Origin: an uncultured Eubacteriales bacterium
GTDB taxonomy: Bacteria > Bacillota > Clostridia > Oscillospirales > Oscillospiraceae
DNA: 43,062 nucleotides
Reading direction: 5' to 3'
Assembly: GCA_900555735.1 (NCBI GenBank)
Contig: USMI01000004.1
Span: 1 to 43,062 of the forward strand
Every line of letters begins with the position of its first letter. Position 1 is the first letter of the stretch. The notes beneath the pieces were generated by a model. The model was not told the origin of the DNA. It ran no database searches and saw only the letters and a program-made list of their open reading frames with translations. Positions 23,840 to 31,404 of this stretch are shown here, piece by piece. Position numbers and translations under genes: made by a program.

Positions 23840-24045
23840 TTTAGCCTGTCAAAAAAGGGCATAGCCCTTTTTTGACAAAATCAGGAATCGCTCCGACCCG
23901 CGCTTTTCCGCCCATAAATGGGCGAAAAAACACTCTCTCCGCGCAAAGTGTTTTTCGCCACATACATGCTGCGGCGAAAAACGATCCAAATTGTTCGCCG
24001 CCATGGCGGGCGGCGAATTCTGCGAAGCTTTTTTGACAGGCTGAA
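23840..24045. mobile_element. MITE-like structured element with terminal inverted repeats
   Basis: About 205 bp bounded by GCCTGTCAAAAAAG (23844-23857) and its exact complement (24028-24041), extendable to 17 of 18 positions. The left end is itself a palindrome (TGTCAAAAAAGGGC, ATA centre, to 23877). Inside are further hairpins: CGCCCAT/ATGGGCG, GGCGAAAAA(A)CACT with its complement, GCGGCGAA/TTCGCCGC and CCGCCATGGCGG. There is no gene. It lies between the kinase stop and the next terminator, as if inserted there. No clear target duplication was seen. Confidence 0.55.
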
Positions 24046-24086
24046 AATAGGGCGTGAGTCTTATGAAAGAGACTCACGCCCTATTT
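24045..24086 (+). terminator. Terminator after the two-component system
   Basis: Perfect 17-bp stem (24045-24061 with 24070-24086), 8-nt loop, ending in TTTGTTTG. Probably the original terminator of the kinase operon, now separated from it by the inserted element. Confidence 0.9.
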
Positions 24087-24093
24087 GTTTGTC

Positions 24094-24121
24094 TTGACAA
24101 ACTGGGAAAGTGTTCTATAAT
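24094..24121 (+). promoter_or_regulatory. Promoter of the marR-ABC operon
   Basis: TTGACA (24094-24099), 16-nt spacer, TATAAT (24116-24121); near-consensus and strong unless repressed. Confidence 0.8.
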
Positions 24122-24122
24122 A

Positions 24123-24150
24123 GTTGCACATACAACGATGTAGGTACAAC
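24123..24150. promoter_or_regulatory. MarR operator candidate
   Basis: A 28-bp imperfect palindrome, half-site GTTGnACnTACAnC (11 of 14 positions symmetric), directly after the -10 box and covering the expected transcription start. Ideal position for repression by the MarR protein encoded next. Confidence 0.65.
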
Positions 24151-24174
24151 TTTCTCTGTGAATCGGAGGCGGCT

Positions 24175-24651
24175 ATGGATATTACAGAACGGAAGATCAC
24201 AAAAATCGCCCGCGAAGCGGAAAAGCTGGTGCTGCGGACGCTGCGGGAAAAGGACGTAGGCACGGCGGAGATCGACCTGATCCACGCGCTGCGCCACAAT
24301 CCCGGCTGCACGCAGGCGGCACTGGCGGAGCTTCTCCACGCCGACAAGGCCGCCATCGCCCGACGGACGAAAAATCTGGAAGCCAAGGGATATCTCATCC
24401 GCAGGGACGCTCCCAACGACCGACGCAGTCAGCTGCTGTATCCCACGGAAAAGGCGGAGAGCCTGAAAGCCTCCAAGGCGGAGATCGAAGCGGCTTTTTA
24501 CGAGTATCTGACCAGTGCCCTGCCTGCGGAGGAGGCCGCCGCCTTCGCAGCCACGCTGGATAAGCTGTACGCAGTGTCCAAGGCAGAAAGCCGCGCAGGC
24601 TTTCCGCACTTTCAAAAGACAGCAGGAGGTGACGCAAGCGATGAGGCATGA
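24175..24651 (+). CDS. MarR-family regulator
   Basis: A 158-residue winged-helix regulator: HNPGCTQAALAELLHADK (recognition region), ARRTKNLEAKGYLIRRD, and the wing NDRRSQLLYPT. Start at 24175 has GGAGG 6 nt upstream. First gene of an operon with two ABC half-transporters; it overlaps the next gene by 11 bp. Probably represses the operon until an exported compound binds (inference from layout). Confidence 0.92.
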   Translation: MDITERKITKIAREAEKLVLRTLREKDVGTAEIDLIHALRHNPGCTQAALAELLHADKAAIARRTKNLEAKGYLIRRDAPNDRRSQLLYPTEKAESLKASKAEIEAAFYEYLTSALPAEEAAAFAATLDKLYAVSKAESRAGFPHFQKTAGGDASDEA

Positions 24652-26371
24652 CAACGCCTTTCGCCCGGATCAGATCGGCTCCTATTTCCGTGCGGAGTGG
24701 CTTTCCCTTACTTTTGTGACAGTCTCCGGCCTGATCTATAACATCGGCCTGCTGGCCGCGCCGTGGTTCGAAGGACGGCTGGCCCAGTGCCTTGCCGATA
24801 TTCTGGGCGGCAGCGAGACCGCCGCCCAAATGGCAATGCTGGTGCTGGCCTATATCGCTGTGACGCTGCTGGTGCAGGCGGCGCGGTTCGTCAAGCGGTT
24901 CTACGTCCGCCGCTTTGCCAACAACATCAACCGCCGGATGAAGGGCATCCTTTACGCCAATCTGGTGCGGCAGAGCCGGGCTTCTCTGGAGCAGGAGGGT
25001 GCGGGCGAACTGATGACCAAGGCGATCTCCGACGTGGACGACTGCGTGGAGGGTATGCGGAAGTTCACCACCGAGGTTTTCGATACCGGCGTGGCGCTGG
25101 CCGGTTATGCCGTGATGCTGCTGGTGTACGACTGGCGGCTGGCGCTGCTGAGCCTGCTGTTCACGCCGGTGTCCTACTTTTGCGCGGCGTGGATGAAAAA
25201 GCCGGTGCAGCGGGCGGGCTCCGCCTACAAAAGGGCTGCGGGCGCGCTCAGCGCGGCTACGCTGGATCGCGCCCAAAACGCCGTGACCTACCGCATCTAT
25301 GGCTGCGAAAGCGCCCGTGAGGCGCGGTACGAGGACGCTCTGAGCGCCTACGAAAAAAGCGCCGTGCGCAGCAACGTGTGGCAGTCGGCGCTGCCGCCGC
25401 TGTATCTGGCCGTATCGGGCGCAGGCACCCTGTTCATCCTGTGGTTCGGCGCGAAAAACGTGCTGGGTACAGGCTGGAACACATGGGATATCGCGGCCTT
25501 CACCACGTTCCTCTCCTGCTTTACCAAGCTGACGGTAAAATCCTCCAAGGTGGCCAAGCTGTTCAACGCCGTGCAGAAGGCGGAGGTATCGTGGAAGCGC
25601 ATCAGGCCGCTGATAAAATCGCCGGAGGCGCTGGAGCCGCTGGCCGTTCCGGCCCCTGCCGATGTCACGCTGGAGAACCTGTCCTTTGCCTATGGGGACA
25701 CACCGGTTTTCTCCGGCCTGACGCTGACGGCCCACCCCGGCGACATCATCGGCGTCACGGGGCCGGTGGCCTGCGGCAAGTCCACCTTCGGGCGGGTGTT
25801 CCTGTGCGAAGTGCCCTACGGCGGCTCGGCAAAATTCGGGCAGAAGGAGTTCTCTGCCCTTACGCCCCGGCAGATCGCCGCCACCGTGGGCTATCTGAGC
25901 CACGACCCGGAGCTGAGCGCCGATACCATCCAAAACAACGTTCTTTGCGGCGACGAGCAGGACGCCATACCATATCTGGCCGCGACGGCGCTGGAGGCAG
26001 AGGTGCAGGCCATGGAAAACGGGGTCGACACTGTCATCGGCAGCAGCGGCACCCGTCTCTCCGGCGGACAGGCGCAGCGGCTGGCGCTGGCCCGAACACT
26101 GGCCCATCCCCGGCCTGTTCTGGTGCTGGACGATCCCTTCTCCGCCTTGGATCGGAGCACCGAGGATACGGTGTTTGCCAATTTACAGAGCTACGCCAAG
26201 GATAAGGTGGTGTTCCTGATCTCCCACCGGCTGTACCACTTTCCGCAGCTGCAAAGGGTGATCTTCATGGAGGACGGCAGGACCGCCGTGGGCACCCACG
26301 CGGAGCTGATGGCGTCCGAGCCGGTGTACCGCCAGCTGTACGAAAGCCAGACGGGAGGTGCGCAGGTATGA
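24641..26371 (+). CDS. ABC exporter half-transporter, degenerate-Walker-B subunit
   Basis: A 576-residue fused membrane/ATPase protein. About six helices lie in residues 15-300. The nucleotide-binding domain has Walker A GPVACGKST, a canonical signature LSGGQAQR and Walker B VLVLDDP, where the catalytic glutamate is replaced by aspartate, followed by the switch histidine (LISHR). This is the non-catalytic subunit pattern of heterodimeric exporters; its partner follows with a 4-bp overlap. GGAGGTG lies 9 nt before the start. Likely exports drugs, peptides or lipids. Confidence 0.93.
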   Translation: MRHDNAFRPDQIGSYFRAEWLSLTFVTVSGLIYNIGLLAAPWFEGRLAQCLADILGGSETAAQMAMLVLAYIAVTLLVQAARFVKRFYVRRFANNINRRMKGILYANLVRQSRASLEQEGAGELMTKAISDVDDCVEGMRKFTTEVFDTGVALAGYAVMLLVYDWRLALLSLLFTPVSYFCAAWMKKPVQRAGSAYKRAAGALSAATLDRAQNAVTYRIYGCESAREARYEDALSAYEKSAVRSNVWQSALPPLYLAVSGAGTLFILWFGAKNVLGTGWNTWDIAAFTTFLSCFTKLTVKSSKVAKLFNAVQKAEVSWKRIRPLIKSPEALEPLAVPAPADVTLENLSFAYGDTPVFSGLTLTAHPGDIIGVTGPVACGKSTFGRVFLCEVPYGGSAKFGQKEFSALTPRQIAATVGYLSHDPELSADTIQNNVLCGDEQDAIPYLAATALEAEVQAMENGVDTVIGSSGTRLSGGQAQRLALARTLAHPRPVLVLDDPFSALDRSTEDTVFANLQSYAKDKVVFLISHRLYHFPQLQRVIFMEDGRTAVGTHAELMASEPVYRQLYESQTGGAQV

Positions 26372-28005
26372 AGAAACAGAAAAACGGCGTGTTCACCGCC
26401 ATCGGAATGGCAGCAAGGTCGCACCGCCTGCTTACTGTGGGTACGCTTCTGTGCGTGGCGGCATCGGTAGCGGCATCGCTGCTGCCGCCGCTGCTGCTGG
26501 CCCGGATCATCGACCGGCTGACCGATGGCCTCCCGCTGACGTTTTCTGCGGCGCTGCTGTACTTCGGCAGCCTTGCGCTGGAAGGGGGGTTCTCCTCGGC
26601 GCAGGAGAGCCTGCTGATACTGTTCGGCCAGAAAATGACCCATGCGCTGCGCTCGGAGATGTCCCGGAAGCTGACGCACCTGCCTGCCGGTACGCTGGCG
26701 GGCCAGAAGCCCGGCGAGGTGGCCGCCCGGTTTTCCGGCGATGTGGATACCGTGGAGGCGCTGTTTACCTCCGGCATCATCAGCATGGTGGCGGACGCCT
26801 GCCGGATCGTCTCCATCATGGCGCTGATCGCCGTAAAAAACACCGGTCTTGCGCTGGTCTTGCTGCTGGTGCTGCCGCTGTTTGCGGTGTTCACCCGCCA
26901 TGTGCAGAAGCGGATGCTGGCCGCCCAGCTGGACAACCGCCGCGCCGTCGCTGCCGTGTCCGGTCAGGTGCCGGAAACGCTGCACAACATCCGCACCATC
27001 CGGGCGCTGGGGATCGAGGACTATATGGAGCGCCGCTATGACCGGCGCATCGGCGACAGCTATGCCGCCATGGAGCGCACCAACTTCTATGACGCGGTCT
27101 ATTCGCCGGTGGTGCTGCTGCTGAATGCCGTCGTAGTGGGCATCGTCATGCTGCTCTCCGCCTCCGGCAGGGCGGAGATACTGACGCTGTTCGGCATGTC
27201 GGTGGGTACCTCGGTGGCGGTCATCAACTATATCTCCCGCATTTTCACGCCCATCGAAAGCCTTGGCATGGAGATCCAGACCATTCAGTCGGCCATGGCG
27301 GGCGTCAAGCGGATCGATGCGTTTCTTGCCCAGCCGGAGCGCACCATCCCTCAGAAGGAGGACGCTCCACGTGGCGATGTGGTACTCTCTCATGTGACCT
27401 TCGGCTATGGGGAAAAGCCGGTACTGAAGGATCTCTCCATGACCGTAAGGCAGGGCGAGCAGGTCACGCTGGTGGGCCGGACAGGCGCGGGGAAAAGCAC
27501 GGTGTTCAAGCTGCTGCTGGGCCTTTATCCGCCCCAGCACGGCACGGTCACCATCGGCGGCGTAGACGTTTCGGCCATTCCGGATAGACAGCGGCGTGCC
27601 TGCATCGGCTGCGTGGAGCAGCATTTCTCCCGCGTGCCGGGGACGGTGCTGGAGCAGATCACCCTGAACGATCCGCAGATCACCCGTGAAATGGCGCAAA
27701 ATGCGGCAAAGCTGACCGGGATCGACGACGCCATTCAGGCGCTGCCGGAGGGGTATGATACCGTGTGTACGGACGGCATGTTCTCGCAGGGCGAGTGGCA
27801 GCTGCTGTCCATTGCCCGTGCGGCGGCGGCAGACCCTGCCGTGCTTCTGCTGGACGAGATCACCGCCAATCTGGACGCGGAGACCGAAGCGCGGGTACTG
27901 GAGGCTCTGCGCCATGCCTCCCAGGGCCGCACCGTTCTTTCCGTTTCCCACCGGGTCTATGAAATCCTCGGCGGCCGGACGGTGGAGATCAAGCCGCAAG
28001 CCTAA
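26368..28005 (+). CDS. ABC exporter half-transporter, catalytic subunit
   Basis: A 545-residue half-transporter with six helices (about residues 15-295), Walker A GRTGAGKST, a degenerate signature FSQGEWQLL in place of LSGGQ, and an intact Walker B LLLDEITANLD with the glutamate, plus switch histidine (SVSHR). Paired with the upstream subunit, one ATP site is complete (this Walker B with the other LSGGQ) and one is degenerate, as in TM287/288-type exporters. Last gene of the MarR operon. Confidence 0.93.
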   Translation: MKKQKNGVFTAIGMAARSHRLLTVGTLLCVAASVAASLLPPLLLARIIDRLTDGLPLTFSAALLYFGSLALEGGFSSAQESLLILFGQKMTHALRSEMSRKLTHLPAGTLAGQKPGEVAARFSGDVDTVEALFTSGIISMVADACRIVSIMALIAVKNTGLALVLLLVLPLFAVFTRHVQKRMLAAQLDNRRAVAAVSGQVPETLHNIRTIRALGIEDYMERRYDRRIGDSYAAMERTNFYDAVYSPVVLLLNAVVVGIVMLLSASGRAEILTLFGMSVGTSVAVINYISRIFTPIESLGMEIQTIQSAMAGVKRIDAFLAQPERTIPQKEDAPRGDVVLSHVTFGYGEKPVLKDLSMTVRQGEQVTLVGRTGAGKSTVFKLLLGLYPPQHGTVTIGGVDVSAIPDRQRRACIGCVEQHFSRVPGTVLEQITLNDPQITREMAQNAAKLTGIDDAIQALPEGYDTVCTDGMFSQGEWQLLSIARAAAADPAVLLLDEITANLDAETEARVLEALRHASQGRTVLSVSHRVYEILGGRTVEIKPQA

Positions 28006-28018
28006 GCAAGTCTAAAAT

Positions 28019-28051
28019 GGGGCGGAGCCATTCACACAATGGCTCCGCCCC
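28019..28051 (+). terminator. Terminator of the marR-ABC operon
   Basis: Perfect 14-bp stem (28019-28032 with 28038-28051) and 5-nt loop; only a weak T tract follows. Confidence 0.8.
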
Positions 28052-28107
28052 GTTGGCGTCTTACAGGATCGACATGCCGCGCTCTTTTGAAGGGTATGTC
28101 ACTCTCC

Positions 28108-28560
28108 TTAATGCTTCGGCCGGTTCGCCGCCGTCCAGTTTCTCGGGTTGGTATCGTCCGGAGCAAGACCTGCCAGAACGGCCTCGTAGTGCGCGGCTTT
28201 GCTGTCCATGTATTTCACGGTGGCCTTGGCCTCCTCCAGCCGCTTATGGGCCTCGGCCCGCTGCTTGAGAATAATGGCGTACCGCGCCCGCAGGTTTTCC
28301 TCCGATCCCTCCAGCAGACACAGACGGCAATACTCCCGAATGTCCTGAATGGACGCGCCGCAGCCCTTCAGACATTGGATGCCCTGCATCCAGTTGACGG
28401 ACTCCTCGGTAAACACCCGCCGGTTGCCGCCGTCCCGCCGGCAGGGCAGCAGTCCCCTGTCCGTATAAAACCGCAGCGTATGCTCCGTGACACCGAACAT
28501 CTCCGCCATCTGCTTGATGGTATATCTCGACCTGCTGCTTCTGCACTGGCCCTTTGCCAA
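28108..28560 (-). CDS. MerR-family regulator with its native start lost
   Basis: From the YTIKQMAEMFGV stretch onward this is a normal MerR helix-turn-helix (EHTLRFYTDRGLLP, RRVF) with a coiled-coil dimer helix (residues 85-125). Upstream of YTIKQ (28524) the frame continues for 12 codons into DNA that codes, on the other strand, for an aldo/keto reductase. The only upstream start is a TTG at 28560 without a ribosome binding site. The native ATG, which would be expected directly before YTIKQ, and the promoter are gone. The protein may not be made, or only poorly. It is paired with the reductase remnant, a common MerR/AKR arrangement. Confidence 0.65.
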   Translation of the reverse strand: MAKGQCRSSRSRYTIKQMAEMFGVTEHTLRFYTDRGLLPCRRDGGNRRVFTEESVNWMQGIQCLKGCGASIQDIREYCRLCLLEGSEENLRARYAIILKQRAEAHKRLEEAKATVKYMDSKAAHYEAVLAGLAPDDTNPRNWTAANRPKH

Positions 28561-29068
28561 CTACTACGCCGCGTGGCGTGCGCTGGAAAAGCTGTACGCA
28601 GACGGCAGGATACGGGCCATCGGTGTTTCCAGCTTTGAACCGGATCAGCTTCTTGATCTGATTGCCTACAACAAGGCCGTGCCCGCGGTGAACCAGATCG
28701 AAACGAACCTGTACTGCCAGCGGATCGCCGAGCGCAGTTGAATGGACAAAAAGCAGGTGGCCCACATGGCCTATGCGCCGCTGGGGCAGGGCAACCGAAA
28801 CGAAATGTTTGCCGAGCCCGCCGTGCTTGCTCTTGCCGAAAAATACAGCAAGACCCCGGCGCAGATCCTGCTGCGCTTCCTGACCCAACGGGGCATCGCC
28901 GTCATCCCCAGAAGCGCACGGCCGGAGCATATCCAAGAAAACTTCGCCCTGTTTGATTTTGCACTTACGGGCGACGAAATGGCGCGGCTTGCCGCGCTGG
29001 ACAAAGGAGAGCCCCTTATCGGCAAGTCGGAAACGCCGGAACTGGTAGAATTCTCGCTGACGTGGTGA
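28523..29068 (+). pseudogene. Aldo/keto reductase remnant (5' deletion and internal stop)
   Basis: The plus-strand frame from YLDLLLLHWPF through RIRAIGVSSFEPDQL, NQIETNLYCQ, MAYAPLGQG and RFLTQRGIAVIPRSARPEHI is the C-terminal two thirds of an NADPH-dependent aldo/keto reductase. About the first 100 residues, including the catalytic Tyr and Lys region, are missing. A TGA at 28739-28741 interrupts the frame where relatives usually have a tryptophan codon. Joined directly to the MerR gene on the other strand. Not functional. Confidence 0.85.
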
Positions 29069-29126
29069 TATAAAACCGTCTCCCGCAAAAGGATCGGCAG
29101 AGACCGATGGCTTCCCACATTCAAAC

Positions 29127-29166
29127 ACAGAGGACTTCAGACAAGTATCTGAGGTCCTCTGTTTTA
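29127..29166 (+). terminator. Terminator of the reductase remnant
   Basis: 15-bp stem (29127-29141 with 29148-29162, one G-T pair), 6-nt loop, then TTTT. Marks the left boundary of the following unusual region. Confidence 0.85.
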
Positions 29167-29195
29167 TATATAAGGTGCGTCGCTTCCTCCGTTCC

Positions 29196-29350
29196 TGTCC
29201 CCCCCTCCTTTTACAAAAGCAGCCCGTGCGATACTTGTCTCACAGGCAGCTTTGAAAAAGCGGGACAACACGAAGCACCTCTGGTATAGTTCCCCCCTCT
29301 TTTTCCACGATATGCGGCTGCTATCATAAGATCAAGAAATCCAAAGAGGG
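29196..29350 (+). repeat. Duplicated leader repeat, copy 1
   Basis: Matches copy 2 (32519-32670) in order and content: a first C-tract, a hairpin region ending GTCTCACAGGCAG, a second C-tract (CCCCCCTCT), 21 nt, then GCTGCTAT-AT and ATCAAGA. In this copy the hairpin arm at 29219-29233 has decayed. Each copy stands at the head of an operon. Confidence 0.65.
29292..29327 (+). promoter_or_regulatory. Promoter of the GTPase operon
   Basis: C6 tract (29292-29297), then extended -10 TGC-TATCAT (29319-29327). The distance from C-tract to TG is 21 nt, the same as in the FHA operon promoter. No -35 box is visible, so an activator at the C-tract is possible. Confidence 0.5.
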
Positions 29351-29362
29351 AGTGAATGAAAC

Positions 29363-29959
29363 ATGAAATACTTGAAGGGACTGAAAAAGTTGTGTGTCTG
29401 GCTCCTGGCCATTCGGTGGACGATCTGGTTTATCCTTACCAAATTCCCCGCATCCTTGTGGGAGTCGTTTTTGGCATCCGGGATCGGCCGTACCGTTCAG
29501 GGATGGTTTGAATCCGGTGTATCGCCTTGGCGTGAGATCGCGCTGGCATACAGCATCTTTTATAGGCTCTGCGGCGTACCGCTGCTCGTTGTGTTTATCG
29601 GCGTCTCTGTGCTGCTGATGATCTTCCGCAGCAATCCGGTATATGGCCGCATCCAGAGGCTGAAATGTGCCGCCCACTATATCCCGCCGGTCCCCCGGTC
29701 TGTGCGAAGAGTGTACCTCCGGTACTACTCCGACACGCAGGAGGGCTGCATCGATATCCAGCGGGTGAAGGTCTGTAACATCGGCAACCTGACAGTCACC
29801 TACAGCGAGGCGGACGGCTGCTGTATCGCTGCCGACCGGACGCTGAACACCAAGGTCTGCATCACAGATGAATGGACACGGGTCGGCAGCGATCTCTTTA
29901 TGCGTCAGATCATTTACGATGAAGCCAAGGCGGAGAAAGCATCCCGTACATCTGTATAA
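29363..29959 (+). CDS. Two-TM protein of unknown function, first gene of the GTPase operon
   Basis: A 198-residue protein not assigned to a family. Two hydrophobic helices (about residues 9-26 and 64-88) flank a short aromatic loop; the C-terminal 110 residues are soluble, with VYLRYYSDTQEGC, NLTVTYSEADGCC and several cysteines (101, 129, 138, 153, 154, 166). GGGAG precedes the start. The next gene follows after 19 nt. Position suggests a membrane partner for the GTPase two genes downstream; this is inference. Confidence 0.7.
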   Translation: MKYLKGLKKLCVWLLAIRWTIWFILTKFPASLWESFLASGIGRTVQGWFESGVSPWREIALAYSIFYRLCGVPLLVVFIGVSVLLMIFRSNPVYGRIQRLKCAAHYIPPVPRSVRRVYLRYYSDTQEGCIDIQRVKVCNIGNLTVTYSEADGCCIAADRTLNTKVCITDEWTRVGSDLFMRQIIYDEAKAEKASRTSV

Positions 29960-29978
29960 TTGAAAGGAGAAAGAACGT

Positions 29979-30194
29979 ATGTTGGTATTTATGAACAGTG
30001 GAAAGTCCCTTATGATCGATCTGGAATTGGAAAAACAAATGACTCTGAAGGAGGGCGTCAAGTTCTTCTTCGACGATGACACCCATCGGCCCATGGCGCA
30101 GTTCTCCAGCAGCTGCGGTGTTCTGCGCACGATCCCGGTCCAGAAAACGTGGACGCCTGTCGGGGTCGGCAAGTTTGTAAAGGAGGTGGCTTGA
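29979..30194 (+). CDS. 71-residue protein of unknown function
   Basis: A small, soluble-looking, basic/acidic mixed protein (IDLELEKQMTLKEGVKFF, DDDTHRPMAQF, TWTPVGVGKFVKEVA). AAGGAG lies about 9 nt before the start and the next gene begins one base after its stop, so it is almost certainly translated as part of the operon. No family recognised; an adaptor or regulator of the GTPase is possible. Confidence 0.65.
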   Translation: MLVFMNSGKSLMIDLELEKQMTLKEGVKFFFDDDTHRPMAQFSSSCGVLRTIPVQKTWTPVGVGKFVKEVA

Positions 30195-30195
30195 A

Positions 30196-31404
30196 ATGTT
30201 GAAATGGGGTGAGGCGCTGGGTATCAGCGCCGGCGGTGAAAGAACAACTGTGTCGCATTTTGACTACGATGAATCCAAAACGAACTGGGCCTTCGGCGTA
30301 GGCGACGGGATCTTCCTCGTCCCCTACCGCTCAAACGGGCGCTGGCGCGTCACGGTACTGCCCATCGGCGACGCCGCGAAGTCCATCGTTAAGGCGGAGA
30401 TCGAGCCGGGGAGTCTGATCTTGGTCAATGGTCTGCCGCGGATGTTTTCTGTGAAACTGACGTACCAGAATGACAAGACAAAAAATTTGCGCTTGCGCCA
30501 TACCGATCGATTCGATCGAGAAGCCCTTTTGCGGAACGAAAGCCTCCACCTGTTTGGCGGGTACTATCCCACCGTTACCATCGGCCTGCTCGGCACGGTC
30601 GGGGCGGGCAAGTCGTGCTATCAGCACTCGCTCTGCATCAACACCACTTTGGATCGAGCGGCTAAGCTGCTGGGCGGCAAGGTGATCAGTACAGCAAAGG
30701 ATCCGAAGGCGGCACGTCTGCCTCGTAACGCCATTTCCTCCTTCGACGGCACACCTTTTGAGGTCACGAAAGAAGGCAAGAGCAAGCGCAAGGCGCAAAA
30801 GATTGAGCTGGTCGTTTTTGACACAGGGGGTGAGATCTCCTTACTGCAGAACCACTCACAGTCCGTTTTTCAACACGGATCTTATCGCATCAGCGATCGC
30901 TTGCTGGCAGACGAGGTTCTGGATAAGGCGCGTTTTTTAGATGGTGCACTGGTCGTAGTCAAAGGTACTTCCCTTCTTGAGAACGGCAAGCGTCCCTTGG
31001 GCGACATCGAGGGTTTGCTCCGGCTGTACAGCGAAGAAAATGGAAATATCAGGAAAATCATCGCTATTTCCGAGGCTGATGTTATTCAGGAAAAGTTGAA
31101 ACAAGCCGAATCGGCTCACGCCAGTCGCAGCGTGCTGGCAAATGGTACCAGGCTGCACAGCTCCTCACCGGTGTTCAACCCTATCCACAGCCAAGAGGAC
31201 CTGCGCCGCCACATGGCTCTTGCCAGTGATATTCTGAGGGATACGCATCGGTATAATTTCAGCAGCGAGGATTTGCCGGTTTGCCTCGTTTCCGCCTGCC
31301 GCGAAGAAAGCGGCGACATGATGAACTTTGAAAGCGGATTCAATCAGGAACTGCCTTTTGTGTGGCTCCTGGAACACCTCGTAGACATGGGAGGGACAAA
31401 ATAA
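30196..31404 (+). CDS. P-loop GTPase of TRAFAC type
   Basis: A 402-residue protein. Residues 1-120 form a beta-rich unknown domain (WAFGVGDGIFLVPY, GRWRVTVLPIGD). From 125 on is a GTPase-like core: G1 GTVGAGKS (133-140), G3/Walker B LVVFDTGGE with D209-T-G-G, a G4-like SEAD (292-295) at the end of a hydrophobic strand (KIIAI), and G5-like VSAC (366-369). These are seen in order. The family call, close to the DO-GTPase/TRAFAC proteins found with GAP1 partners in bacterial conflict systems, is tentative. AGGAGGTGG precedes the start; it overlaps the next gene by one base. Confidence 0.75.
   Translation: MLKWGEALGISAGGERTTVSHFDYDESKTNWAFGVGDGIFLVPYRSNGRWRVTVLPIGDAAKSIVKAEIEPGSLILVNGLPRMFSVKLTYQNDKTKNLRLRHTDRFDREALLRNESLHLFGGYYPTVTIGLLGTVGAGKSCYQHSLCINTTLDRAAKLLGGKVISTAKDPKAARLPRNAISSFDGTPFEVTKEGKSKRKAQKIELVVFDTGGEISLLQNHSQSVFQHGSYRISDRLLADEVLDKARFLDGALVVVKGTSLLENGKRPLGDIEGLLRLYSEENGNIRKIIAISEADVIQEKLKQAESAHASRSVLANGTRLHSSSPVFNPIHSQEDLRRHMALASDILRDTHRYNFSSEDLPVCLVSACREESGDMMNFESGFNQELPFVWLLEHLVDMGGTK

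Noticed and set aside
24395..26107. 570-codon minus-strand frame opposite marR and the ABC gene
   Set aside because: Antisense shadow of two well-supported genes, with no recognisable protein features.
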